From Paracoccaceae bacterium (GTDB lineage Bacteria > Pseudomonadota > Alphaproteobacteria > Rhodobacterales > Rhodobacteraceae): 64,000 nt of DNA. Position numbers and translations under genes: made by a program. Positions within the stretch are counted from its first letter, which is position 1. Each line of letters begins with the position of its first letter. The stretch is from the NCBI GenBank assembly GCA_020832445.1, contig JAFIEO010000066.1, positions 1-64,000 of the forward strand. The letters run 5' to 3'. The notes beneath the pieces are model-generated. The model saw only the letters and a program-made list of their open reading frames with translations. It was not told the origin of the DNA and did no database searches. Below are positions 1 through 8,131 of the stretch, piece after piece.

Positions 1-136
1 TTCAAGGCAAGCTCCGAAACAGCGAAAAAGAAACGGAAGGAAACACCAGTATTGACGCCAGAATGACACGTAGAACATAACAACTGGGTGGGTCAGTTCT
101 CGGTGACAATGCCGGGTCAAATCTCAGTGGCAATCA
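1..136. mobile_element. IS21-family-like terminal remnant
   Basis: Two imperfect direct repeats of 21 bp lie at 90-110 and 114-134. They agree at 17 of 21 positions and both start with GGGTCA and end with CAAT. Closely spaced GGGTCA-type repeats like these are typical of the ends of IS21-family elements. Positions 1-66 are open in frame 1 and end in TGA, giving a short lysine-rich tail that could be the C terminus of an IstB ATPase. The rest of the element would lie left of the window. The identification rests on repeat style only. Confidence 0.45.
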
Positions 137-228
137 ACAGCAGCTGCTCACTTTCTTTTTGCCGTAAGCCTCGAGCAGTGACAAATCAGAAGAAACAGCG
201 TGAATGTCGCTTAGGATCAAAAATCGCA

Positions 229-1035
229 TTATTGAAAAATCGCCACTAATTCCTGATCGGTTTTCCGCCTTCCAGAAAACCCACCGACATTTCGCTGAAC
301 GGTAATTTCGGATTGGATAAAAGAACCGAATATATCTCGAAACTCAGTACAATCCTTGTAAGAGATCACGACTGTATTTTTAGCGAAAACCAACTGGGTC
401 GTCACATCAAATAGCCTTTGTAGATCAACTCCTTTGAAGGTCTGAGCGCCATACTCGCCAAACACCCTTGAGTCGTCTGTGAAGTACGGAGGATCCATGT
501 AAATACAGCAACCTTCGGGGGACAGGTTTTTCAAGAAGACCTCAAAGTCGCCGCAATAGAGATTGGTGCATTTCAGCAGTTCGGAGTAATCAAGAACCTC
601 TTCAAAGGACATCTTTTTCCGAGCTTTAGTTCGTGCTCCATAAGGAGTGTTCAATTCACCTTTCTTATTCGTGCGATAGATACCGTTGAAGCCGTAGTGA
701 TTGAGGTACAGGAAGAGCGATGCTTTCCTAGTCCCGGATTCGAGCTCATTGAACTCTTTTCGCTTTTCATAGTAGGTGTGCTCGTCGATCGGAGTGTCAT
801 TGTAGTCGCTCCAGACTTCGGCTGGATCGCGGCACAGTTCTTGATAGAATGAGATCAGCGCAGGATTGCTATCGTTTAGATGCGAGTGTATTGGGCGTTT
901 CTTAAAGAAAAATGTTGCCGATCCGCAGAAAGGTTCGATGTAAGGTCGCTCAAAGTCGAGCAGAGGCATGATCTGGGAAGCAGACAACGCTTTGCTGCCT
1001 GCCCATTTTATCGGTGATCCTCTTTGTTTGTTCAT
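229..1035 (-). CDS. D12-class DNA adenine N6-methyltransferase (Dam-like)
   Basis: This 268-residue protein should transfer a methyl group from SAM to adenine N6 in a short DNA target. It has the D12-class order: an N-terminal IKWAGSK segment (residues 9-15), the SAM-binding PFCGSATF motif (about 35-42), a central target-recognition region, and the catalytic DPPY tetrad at 181-184. Length fits Dam-type enzymes. Start is the ATG at 1035. Base composition is clearly more AT-rich than the rest of the window, which suggests recent acquisition, and an IS-end-like sequence lies downstream. No restriction endonuclease is adjacent, so it looks like an orphan or phage-type methylase. The target sequence cannot be read from the protein. 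Confidence 0.88.
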   Translation of the reverse strand: MNKQRGSPIKWAGSKALSASQIMPLLDFERPYIEPFCGSATFFFKKRPIHSHLNDSNPALISFYQELCRDPAEVWSDYNDTPIDEHTYYEKRKEFNELESGTRKASLFLYLNHYGFNGIYRTNKKGELNTPYGARTKARKKMSFEEVLDYSELLKCTNLYCGDFEVFLKNLSPEGCCIYMDPPYFTDDSRVFGEYGAQTFKGVDLQRLFDVTTQLVFAKNTVVISYKDCTEFRDIFGSFIQSEITVQRNVGGFSGRRKTDQELVAIFQ

Positions 1036-1439
1036 GGTTCCCTGCCACTTGTAGACGGCAGCGACCTGCCTTGCATCTCATCTGACTGCATACATTCCGC
1101 AGTTTGGCCGATCGCGTCAAGATATCAAACTTCCATTCGAGCGTCGTAACTGAGCAGTTCTTCGATTTCGCCAGCAGATACTCTTAAACATCGTTCTCGG
1201 GGCATCATCAGCGTGCAGCAGCTATGCAAGTAAGAACAGCAAGTTTTCTTGGATCTTGAGTGATTCATCCGCCAAACGATACGCTACCTGCAAAGTCAGT
1301 TTTTGCGATGCTGCACCGCGGCGCAGGGTGTCACCATGGGTGTCTGCTTCGGGCCGGGCACGCCTATCGAATGTCGCTCGGCGGGGCGCTCGGTATCGCA
1401 GTTGCCATCTCTCCAGCTCCCGGGTTCGTTATTCTCCCT
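1036..1439. other. Intergenic region without a recognised gene
   Basis: About 400 bp between the methylase and the MarR gene. Short open frames exist (for example 1260-1586 on the plus strand), but they run into the MarR gene on the opposite strand and match no family I recognise. Around 1365-1435 one frame reads as a small hydrophobic stretch, possibly a decayed membrane-protein fragment; this is speculative. Confidence 0.4.
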
Positions 1440-1862
1440 CTACTTCAACTTCGCCATGACGCTTGTCAGGATTGCCCGTGCTTTCGCAAGATCCGCCTCA
1501 TCTGTACCGTGAAGCGCCTTCACCTCTATGATTTGTACGGCCATCCGAGCATCCGTCAGGATCGCGCGCCCCTTGGGGGACAGTGATATAATGACCATCC
1601 GGCTGTTATTAGGGTCCGTCTTGCGCTCAATCCAGCCATCCCGTTCGGTACGGTTCAGGGTGTTCGTGGTGGTTGAGGTTTCGATGTCGAGACGACGCGC
1701 GATCTGTGCAGGGCGCATATCACCGTCGCGTCCCATGAGATCGAGCATCGCGAATTGTGCCGGGGCCAGTCCCAAGGGCGCAAGAGCCGCCGCGATCTCA
1801 CGGGTTGCTATCCGGGCCGCTGGAAGTACGATCCTTGTCAGAAAATCCTGTTCACCAGACAT
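1440..1862 (-). CDS. MarR-family transcriptional regulator
   Basis: This 140-residue protein has the MarR winged-helix layout: an N-terminal dimerisation helix, a helix-turn-helix around residues 50-75 (MRPAQIARRLDIETSTTTN), then the basic wing (ERKTDPNNSRMVIISLSPKG), which is the DxRs-like wing motif with N in place of R. It is divergent from the nuclease-like gene at 2011. The shared 148-bp gap carries two copies of a TTGCTAG-NN-TGCTA element, the obvious candidate operator. The ligand is unknown. It probably represses the 2011-4963 gene pair, itself, or both. Confidence 0.88.
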   Translation of the reverse strand: MSGEQDFLTRIVLPAARIATREIAAALAPLGLAPAQFAMLDLMGRDGDMRPAQIARRLDIETSTTTNTLNRTERDGWIERKTDPNNSRMVIISLSPKGRAILTDARMAVQIIEVKALHGTDEADLAKARAILTSVMAKLK

Positions 1863-1937
1863 GATGCCCCCTCATAACCCGAAAAGATCGGGGTGATTCC
1901 TTCTTGTTCAAGTCAGATTAAGTTTTTTTCGGAAAAG

Positions 1938-1992
1938 TTGCTAGCATGCTATTGAATGTAAAAGCTTCGCGCTCCATATTGCTAGTCTGCTA
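1938..1992. promoter_or_regulatory. Paired operator-like direct repeats
   Basis: TTGCTAGCATGCTA (1938-1951) and TTGCTAGTCTGCTA (1979-1992) differ at two central bases and are 41 bp apart, about four helical turns. The first contains the perfect palindrome TAGCATGCTA. They sit between the divergent MarR gene and the nuclease/protease pair, with the second copy just upstream of the ribosome-binding site of the gene at 2011. MarR binding is inferred, not shown. Confidence 0.5.
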
Positions 1993-2010
1993 GCCCGAAA
2001 GGAGTATTCA

Positions 2011-2628
2011 ATGCCTCGTCCCATCGCCCAGCAGCTCTCGCTGCCTCACCTGACCTCGCCCGCGCTGCCGCCTCAGGTCGCGCACGACGTGGACCTTGCC
2101 GCCGCCCTCGGTCCGAGCTTCATGACCCTGAACCGCTTTCCGGATCTGTCTTCTGCCGATATCTGCCGCCACGCGCCCGAGATCGGAAATGCCGGCGAGG
2201 CGCATGTGGCGTCGTGGGGCGCGCGCCGGGGGTTGCATCCGGTGCCTGCGCCTGCGGGCGCGCAGTTCGATCACATCTTTACAGTAGGGCGCAATCTGCT
2301 TCGCATCCAGACGAAGACGACCGCCGGTCCGGGCCGGGATGGTCAGTATCACTTCCGGATGACGCGCGGAAATTCCGGGGACCCCCATGGCACCTGTCGT
2401 TATGCGCAAGACGCTTATGACATCGCGGCATTGGTGTTTCTTGATCGCGGGATCGTTACGTTTACCCGCGAAAAGAAGTCGAGCTTCACCTTCAGTGTCG
2501 CTGACGTTGAAATGATCGGCCGGATCGAATTGCACTGCTTTTGCGATTGCCTGCTGGGTTTGGGCATCCTGACCCAGCAGCAGTTCGAAGATCTTCTCCC
2601 GGAAGATATCAGCCCCGCCTGCGGCTGA
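2011..2628 (+). CDS. PD-(D/E)XK nuclease-like protein of unknown function
   Basis: A 205-residue protein whose central part fits the PD-(D/E)XK nuclease core: E63 in NAGEAH, D87 in AQFDHIF, and Q100-T-K102 in RIQTKT, with the spacing expected of this superfamily (E, about 24 residues, D, about 13 residues, QxK). No other domain was recognised. The N-terminal 50 residues and C-terminal 60 residues lack known motifs. The start is supported by AAAGGAG a few bases upstream of ATG 2011. It lies 79 bp before an FtsH-like AAA+ protease on the same strand, so the two are probably co-transcribed. Nuclease activity is inferred from three motif positions only; a non-catalytic DNA-binding role is possible. 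Confidence 0.6.
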   Translation: MPRPIAQQLSLPHLTSPALPPQVAHDVDLAAALGPSFMTLNRFPDLSSADICRHAPEIGNAGEAHVASWGARRGLHPVPAPAGAQFDHIFTVGRNLLRIQTKTTAGPGRDGQYHFRMTRGNSGDPHGTCRYAQDAYDIAALVFLDRGIVTFTREKKSSFTFSVADVEMIGRIELHCFCDCLLGLGILTQQQFEDLLPEDISPACG

Positions 2629-2707
2629 TCGCCCCCCCCACGAAAAAGATCGCGAAATCACCGATCCGGTTGACGGGTCGGCCCTCCCTTTATTGTCAGG
2701 AGACACC

Positions 2708-4963
2708 ATGTCGAACACCACGCCCCCCACCCTTGAGGCGGACGCGGATTGGAAGAAATTCGCCGCCGATATTCTGGATGATCTGCTTGAGAGCGGATTT
2801 GAACGCTGGTCGCACCGGATCATTGAAGTTGCCGCGTCCCATGAGACCGCCAAGCCGACGAAACCCGCGCCCGCAAAGAAATTGAGCGGGACGGATCGCA
2901 GCGGCTGGGACGGCGTGTACGATGTCGACTCGATCCTCGATGAGATTGAGAATGAGGAATTCGGCCCTGTTCTGCCGCCTTGCCACGAGCAGGACAGCAT
3001 TGCCCCGCGCAGGTACCTGCCCCAAGCAGCCGCAGCCCTCGCCGCAGTTCAGCTTGCGCGTAAGTTCACGAACGCGACGGGGCTGAGCCAGGCGCTTTGT
3101 GTCTCCGGATCGATCACCCATATCGCGACCAGCGCACCCGAGCTGGAAGAGATCACTTTCAAGACACTCGATGCCCTGTTTGATTCAGAAGGCCCTTGCG
3201 CGACCCGCAGCAAGCCCCGGTTCTTCTGTGCGGGTGATGTCATGTCCTCGGGCCCGAAGTCGAAATCCGAGGTGCTGGGCGCATTTGACGCAAGATTTCG
3301 TGATGCATTGATCGAGAACAGGACGATCGTGCTGGTCTCGCCTGCGTATCAGGCAGTGCCGCCTGCGCTTGCAGCACTGATCACACAACGCATCTCGCTG
3401 CCTGAGATTGATGCGGCGATGCTGTCGGAAATCCTGAAACATCTCTTCCCCGATGCAGCGCCTGTCGACATTGACGACGCTGATCCAGCGATTTTGAACG
3501 CGACGCCGGAGGCCCTCGCGCTCTGCGCGCGCGCAGATAACCCCGAGACGGCGCTTATCCAGCTCCGGGCGCGCAGCGAACGGGCGGTCTCTGATGGTCC
3601 CGGGTTCGACGATTTCCCGCTCTCGTTCAGCGTACGGGCACCCTTGGACCAGTTGATCAACGATATGCAAGACTGGCGCGCCGGGAAGATCGGGTGGTCT
3701 GATGTGCAGCGAGGTATCCTGCTCTATGGTCCGCCCGGGTGTGGCAAGACCGAGATTCCGCGGCTTATTGCGCGCTCGGTCGATATCCCGGTACTCGCAG
3801 CGTCCATGTCGAGCTGGCAGGCTGATGGGAGCCGCGCATCTGAAATCTGCAGCGAGATGCGGAAGTGTTTCAACAAAGCGCGGGCCGCTGCACCGAGTGT
3901 GCTCTTTATCGACGAGTTGGACACCTTTGGTGATCGTGCGCGGCCACATGATCAAAATAGTTCCTGGACTGACATGGTCATTGGGGGCTTGCTGGAATGT
4001 CTTGATGGATTCAATGAGTTGGAAGGTGTCGTTGTCATTGCCGCGACGAACCACCTGCACAAGATTGATGCCGCACTTCGCCGTCCGGGCAGGTTCGACC
4101 GGGTTGTATCCATTGATCATCCCAGCGCAGAGCTGATGCCGAAGGCATTCCGCTGGCACCTGCGGGATGACCTGGAGGGGGTCGATCTGGCGGACGCCGC
4201 GATGGCCGCTGTGGGGATGACTGGCGCCGAGGTCGCCGCAACCGTCCGCGATGCACGCGCCCTCGCGCGGCGGGGAAAGCGGGTGCTGGCGGTTGATGAT
4301 CTCCAGGCAGCGATCCGGAACCGCCGCCCACGGGTTGATGCTGCGCTGCATTGGAGGATCGCAGTACACGAATGCGGTCACGCAATCGCAGGTCATCTCG
4401 TCGGTCGGGCCATTCCAAAGCTGTTGACCGTCAACGGATCCGGCGGTGATGCGACAATGCTGCGGCGGCCCTGCGCGGGTACTAAGTCGGATTACGAGAG
4501 TGACCTGATCCTGCTTCTGGCGGGTCGGGCCGCAGAGGGCCTTGTCCTTCGCGAGCCGTCGGGCGGGTGCGGAGGGGATGAACGCTCTGATCTCGCGCAA
4601 GCCACGACCATCGCGACTGCGATTGAAACGAGCTATGGGCTCGGGACGGGCGGTATGGTCTGGCAGTCATCGCCGGAGCACGCAGCCGAGCGGCTGCGTT
4701 TCGATCGGCCGCTGCGTGATCGGGTTCAGGTCCATCTTCAGCGGGCCGAGGCAGAGGCCATCCGCATCCTGCAGGGCCATCAGTCGGTTCTGGAAGACAT
4801 GGCGACCGCTCTCGCGGAGAAAGGCGTTCTGACTGGGCAGCCCCTCCGGGACTACCTTGATCAGCTTCCGGCCGAGCCATCCCTCTCGACCTCATCAGAT
4901 GAGCGGCATCAGACCCCTCCCACAAAAGCGGTCGCAGACCAAGACAGTATCAACGTGAGTTGA
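2708..4963 (+). CDS. Soluble FtsH-like AAA+ ATPase with M41 metallopeptidase domain
   Basis: A 751-residue protein with three parts. Residues 1-300 match nothing I recognise and have no convincing transmembrane segment. An AAA+ module follows, with Walker A GPPGCGKT (341-348), Walker B VLFIDE (398-403), sensor 1 IAATN and an arginine-finger-like RRPGRFDR. The C-terminal M41-type zinc peptidase has HECGH (554-558) and a likely third ligand D628 in ERSDL. Housekeeping FtsH is about 640 residues with two N-terminal membrane helices, so this is a divergent, apparently cytoplasmic relative. ATG 2708 is preferred over an in-frame upstream start at 2693 because AGGAG lies 5 nt before it. It follows the nuclease-like gene and is likely in its operon. 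The substrate is unknown; targeted protein degradation tied to the nuclease is a hypothesis. Confidence 0.82.
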   Translation: MSNTTPPTLEADADWKKFAADILDDLLESGFERWSHRIIEVAASHETAKPTKPAPAKKLSGTDRSGWDGVYDVDSILDEIENEEFGPVLPPCHEQDSIAPRRYLPQAAAALAAVQLARKFTNATGLSQALCVSGSITHIATSAPELEEITFKTLDALFDSEGPCATRSKPRFFCAGDVMSSGPKSKSEVLGAFDARFRDALIENRTIVLVSPAYQAVPPALAALITQRISLPEIDAAMLSEILKHLFPDAAPVDIDDADPAILNATPEALALCARADNPETALIQLRARSERAVSDGPGFDDFPLSFSVRAPLDQLINDMQDWRAGKIGWSDVQRGILLYGPPGCGKTEIPRLIARSVDIPVLAASMSSWQADGSRASEICSEMRKCFNKARAAAPSVLFIDELDTFGDRARPHDQNSSWTDMVIGGLLECLDGFNELEGVVVIAATNHLHKIDAALRRPGRFDRVVSIDHPSAELMPKAFRWHLRDDLEGVDLADAAMAAVGMTGAEVAATVRDARALARRGKRVLAVDDLQAAIRNRRPRVDAALHWRIAVHECGHAIAGHLVGRAIPKLLTVNGSGGDATMLRRPCAGTKSDYESDLILLLAGRAAEGLVLREPSGGCGGDERSDLAQATTIATAIETSYGLGTGGMVWQSSPEHAAERLRFDRPLRDRVQVHLQRAEAEAIRILQGHQSVLEDMATALAEKGVLTGQPLRDYLDQLPAEPSLSTSSDERHQTPPTKAVADQDSINVS

Positions 4964-4978
4964 AGATATTAATTGGAT

Positions 4979-5000
4979 CCCGCGCCGACTGAGGCGCGGG
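4979..5000 (+). terminator. Hairpin after the AAA+/M41 gene
   Basis: A perfect 8-bp stem CCCGCGCC/GGCGCGGG with a 6-nt loop begins 16 nt after the stop codon of the protease gene. No strong T-run follows, so termination may be weak or Rho-assisted. Confidence 0.55.
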
Positions 5001-5810
5001 GCGCTCCCTCCGTATGAAACAGATTACAGGGAGCGCAAAAGAAAGGGATATCTGAATGTGAAATGAATTACCGTCGAGGTCAGGGATTGTCCGATTAATG
5101 ATGATGTGGCTCTGGCTCGTGTAAGACCGTAACCGTTCATTAAATCGGATCTGGCGCACAATTTAGCTCCGTTCTTCGGCCGAGCCGCCAAAGCTATATA
5201 TTTTTCTTTTATTACAGCGCCTTAATGGCGCTGAACGTAGCTCTTCCAAAGACCCGAAAATTACGCTAAGTTTCACACATGTAACACAAGCGTCTCACAA
5301 AATGCGCACAAAACGCCGAAATTGGCTGGTGTTGTGAAAAATATTATGCTGAGTTTTCAGCGCCTTGGGGTGAGTCCCTGAAATTAGCTCCGTTCCCTAC
5401 CGCCGGAGCCATAATCTAAAAATCTTTTGGGAACTCAATGGCTTGGGGATTCCGCCCCGTGCCGTTCCCGTGAATCTGCCCTCTGTGCCCAATGGCGTGG
5501 TTTTTGCTGCGCCCAAAAGGCCGATCTGGACCGCGCCGATTTTGCCCGACAGGGCTGGGCAAGTGCGTTGAACGCACAGGCAATCTTTACCTTCTGAGAG
5601 GAGATCGTGCCGGATATTTTTGCGGATATCTAGGCGCGGGTCATGGCTGCGCGCCGGTGGTGGGGCAGGGGGGCGATATCGCGCCATTTTTGCCCATGTC
5701 CGCGCCCCAACGGTCCACAAACCCGCCAGGTTCCGCTGATTGTGTTGACCGCTTTGCAGATGAACAGCTATACCTGAATTTGCAAGACTTCTCAGGGATG
5801 TATAGGCGTA
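5001..5810. other. Long intergenic region with repeated segments
   Basis: About 800 bp without a convincing gene. The AT-rich part (5030-5400) contains TTAGCTCCGTTC twice (5163-5174 and 5384-5395), each followed by a GC-rich GCCG/GAGCC stretch. It also has a 7-bp hairpin CAGCGCC-ttaat-GGCGCTG at 5215-5233, and CAGCGCCTT recurs near 5359. The GC-rich part (5400-5800) has coding-like composition in broken frames and may be a decayed gene. The promoter of the large operon at 5811 should lie in this region, but I cannot place it. Confidence 0.4.
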
Positions 5811-6440
5811 ATGATCATTCTAAGCCACCGGGGGTTCTGGCGCATCCCTGCCGAAAAGAACACGTCGGAGGCATTTGTGCATTCCTTCGCGCAGGGGTTC
5901 GGCACCGAAACGGATTTGCGCGACCTGAACGGCACGCTTGTGGTGGCCCATGACCCGCCTGATGCCTGCGCCATCACCGCCGAGGTAATGTTTGAACTGC
6001 ACGCGCGGCATGATAGCAACCTGCCGCTTGCCCTGAACATAAAATGCGACGGGTTGCAGCCGTTGCTGGCCCCGCTTCTGGCGCGGTTTGCGCCGCGCGA
6101 TGCCTTTGTCTTTGACATGGCTGTTCCCGACATGCTGGGTTGGCTGCGCGCGGGCGTGCCGGTTTTTACCCGCCGTAGCGATATTGAACCCGACCCCGTT
6201 TTGCTGGCAGAGTCTGCCGGTGTCTGGCTGGACGGGTTTCAGTCCGATTGGTGGGACGCTGATGTGATCCGCCGTTATCTGGACGCCGGAAAACGGGTAT
6301 GCGTTGTCTCGCCCGAGTTGCACGGCCGCGCCTGCCGCCCTGTATGGGATGCACTGGCGGCCACGGACCTGCCACAGGCGGAGGGGCTGCTGTTATGCAC
6401 CGATTTTCCCGCTGACGCGAAGGAGTTGTTTGGCCTATGA
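5811..6440 (+). CDS. Glycerophosphodiester phosphodiesterase-like protein
   Basis: A 209-residue TIM-barrel-like protein with GDPD hallmarks: SHRGFWRIP near the N terminus, the ENT-like segment EKNTSEAF, the metal-site region ETDLRD, and VVAHDP. The family hydrolyses glycerophosphodiesters to glycerol 3-phosphate and an alcohol, using divalent metal. The protein is shorter than typical GDPDs (about 240-300 residues) and has no signal peptide, so it should act in the cytoplasm. It is the first gene of a long operon and overlaps the HAD gene by an ATGA. In this context it may act on a sugar-phosphodiester or a glycan precursor rather than a phospholipid; that is inference. Confidence 0.72.
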   Translation: MIILSHRGFWRIPAEKNTSEAFVHSFAQGFGTETDLRDLNGTLVVAHDPPDACAITAEVMFELHARHDSNLPLALNIKCDGLQPLLAPLLARFAPRDAFVFDMAVPDMLGWLRAGVPVFTRRSDIEPDPVLLAESAGVWLDGFQSDWWDADVIRRYLDAGKRVCVVSPELHGRACRPVWDALAATDLPQAEGLLLCTDFPADAKELFGL

Positions 6441-7069
6441 CCATTGAAGCTGTCGTTTTCGACATGGACGGGGTGCTGATTGATGCCAAGGACTGGCATT
6501 ATGAGGCGCTGAACCGCGCATTGGCGTTGTTTGGTTTTACCATCTCGCGCGCTGATCACCTGTCCACCTTTGACGGGCTGCCAACGCGGCGCAAGCTGGA
6601 AATGCTGACGCAGGAACGCGGCCTGCCGCGCGCGTTGCACGGGTTTCTGAACGACATGAAACAGCAATACACCACCGATCAGGTGCATCTGAAATGCCGG
6701 CCGCTTTTTGTGCATGAATTCGCGCTTTCGAACCTGAAGGCGCGGGGCTACAAGCTGGGGCTTGGGTCCAATTCTGTGCGGTCAAGCTGCGAATTGATGA
6801 TGCAAAAAAGCGCGCTTATGCCGTATCTGGATGTCATCGTCAGCAACGAGGATGTTGCGCGCGCGAAACCCGCACCAGATATCTACCTGAAAGCCTGTGA
6901 CGCGCTTGGTGTGTCCCCCGCGAATTGTCTGGTGGTCGAGGATAACCCCAACGGCATAAAAGCCGCCGAGGATGCGGGCTGCAAGCTGTTGGTGGTCAAT
7001 TCGGTGCATGATGTGCAGCTGGACCGGATTCTGGGCGCAATCGCCCGCGCCGAGGAGGTGGCCATATGA
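6437..7069 (+). CDS. HAD-superfamily phosphatase/phosphomutase-like (subclass IA)
   Basis: A 210-residue protein with the four HAD motifs: DMDGVLID (motif I, nucleophile Asp near residue 9), LGSNS (motif II), the Lys in RAKPAPD (motif III), and VEDNPNGIKAA (motif IV). An alpha-helical cap follows motif I, as in the beta-phosphoglucomutase/gph group. It overlaps both neighbours by 4 nt, so translation is probably coupled. A phosphatase or mutase step in making an activated sugar or polyol is likely, given the nucleotidyltransferases next door. The substrate cannot be read from sequence. Confidence 0.83.
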   Translation: MTIEAVVFDMDGVLIDAKDWHYEALNRALALFGFTISRADHLSTFDGLPTRRKLEMLTQERGLPRALHGFLNDMKQQYTTDQVHLKCRPLFVHEFALSNLKARGYKLGLGSNSVRSSCELMMQKSALMPYLDVIVSNEDVARAKPAPDIYLKACDALGVSPANCLVVEDNPNGIKAAEDAGCKLLVVNSVHDVQLDRILGAIARAEEVAI

Positions 7070-7806
7070 TCAATGTCCTTATTCCCATGGCCGGGGGCGA
7101 CAAGCTGTTTCGTGATGCGGGCTATCCTTTTGCCAAGCCGATGGTTGAAATCGCGGGCCGGTCGCTGGTTGAACATGCGTTCGACGGGTTGCGCGACATC
7201 CCGGATGCGCGCTTTATTTTCATCATCCGCAAGGAAGATGACCAGCGCTTTTATATGCGCGATGTGCTGGAACTGATGGTGCCGGGTTGCGTGGTCATCC
7301 GCGCCGATGGCGACACGGCAGGCGCGGCCTGCACTGCGCTTTTGGGGATTGATTACCTGCTGGGCGATGATGAATTGCTGATTGCGAATGCCGATCAGGT
7401 GATCAGGGCCGATCTGGCCGCTGTGATAGACGAGTTTCGCGCCGCCGGTCTGGATGGTGGCACCATCACATTCGATTCGGTGCATCCGCGCTGGTCCTTC
7501 GTCAAGACCGATGAAAACGGGCTGGTGATCGAAGCCGCCGAAAAACGCCCGATCAGCCGCCACGCCACCGCAGGGGTCTATTACTTCCGCCACAGCAAGG
7601 ATTATGTGGCCGCCGCGCAAGCCATGATCACCAAGGGCGCGCATGTGAACGGGCTGTATTTTGTGTGTCCCTGTTTCAACGAAATGATTCTGAATCAAAA
7701 ACGCATTGGCATCTGGCCGATTGACCGCGACGACTACATCTCGCTCGCGACGCCGCAAGCGGTCGAGGAATATGACCAGAACCTACGAAATTTGAAACGG
7801 GGCTAA
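7066..7806 (+). CDS. Sugar-phosphate nucleotidyltransferase-like protein (copy 1)
   Basis: A 246-residue NTP-transferase-fold protein. The N-terminal nucleotide-binding loop reads IPMAGGDKLFRDAGYPFAKP; the family form is PMAGxGxRFxxxGYxxPKP, so the usual Arg is replaced by Lys or Leu. The metal Asp lies in IANADQ. It is a paralogue of the gene at 8125: both share ANxDQ, a WSFV segment and a VNGxYxVxPxY/F region. Such enzymes join a sugar or alcohol phosphate to CTP, UTP or GTP. It sits between a HAD and a cupin gene in one operon. Whether the altered loop still binds NTP is uncertain. Confidence 0.75.
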   Translation: MINVLIPMAGGDKLFRDAGYPFAKPMVEIAGRSLVEHAFDGLRDIPDARFIFIIRKEDDQRFYMRDVLELMVPGCVVIRADGDTAGAACTALLGIDYLLGDDELLIANADQVIRADLAAVIDEFRAAGLDGGTITFDSVHPRWSFVKTDENGLVIEAAEKRPISRHATAGVYYFRHSKDYVAAAQAMITKGAHVNGLYFVCPCFNEMILNQKRIGIWPIDRDDYISLATPQAVEEYDQNLRNLKRG

Positions 7807-7810
7807 ACAT

Positions 7811-8131
7811 ATGCAGGTTTTCAAGCTGGACGATATGACCAAGGGCTGGTTTGTGGGCGATTTCGCGCCGGTGGCCTTGCGCACCAAGGACGCTGAAGTT
7901 GCCGTCAAACGCTACACCGCCGGCACGAAAGAGCCGCGCCATATGCACAAGATCGCCCCGGAAGTGACGCTAATTCTGGAAGGGAGCGCGCGGATGAATG
8001 ACCAGATTCACAGTGCAGGTGATATCGTGAAGATCGACCCCGGAGAGGCCACGGACTTTGAGGCCCTGACCGATGTCACCACGGTCGTGGTCAAGCTGCC
8101 CAGTGTCGCAGGGGACAAATACGAATGCTGA
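7811..8131 (+). CDS. Small cupin-fold protein
   Basis: A 106-residue single-domain cupin. The first cupin motif is seen in KEPRHMHKIAPEVTLILEG (His, His, Glu ligands) and the second in GDIVKIDPGEATDF. It starts 4 nt after the upstream nucleotidyltransferase and overlaps the next one by 7 nt. Lone cupins in nucleotide-sugar clusters are often isomerases, epimerases or small-molecule sensors. The metal ligands are only partly conserved in motif 2 (no His), so the exact role is open. Confidence 0.72.
   Translation: MQVFKLDDMTKGWFVGDFAPVALRTKDAEVAVKRYTAGTKEPRHMHKIAPEVTLILEGSARMNDQIHSAGDIVKIDPGEATDFEALTDVTTVVVKLPSVAGDKYEC

Noticed and set aside
3185-4600. Long minus-strand open frame (471 codons) across the AAA+/M41 gene
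   Set aside because: It is antisense to a protein with clear Walker, sensor and zinc motifs and its own translation shows no recognised domain; high GC makes such shadows common.
5397-5720. Open frames in the gene-free region before the long operon
   Set aside because: No ribosome-binding site and no family match; frames are broken, so a decayed gene is more likely than a real one.
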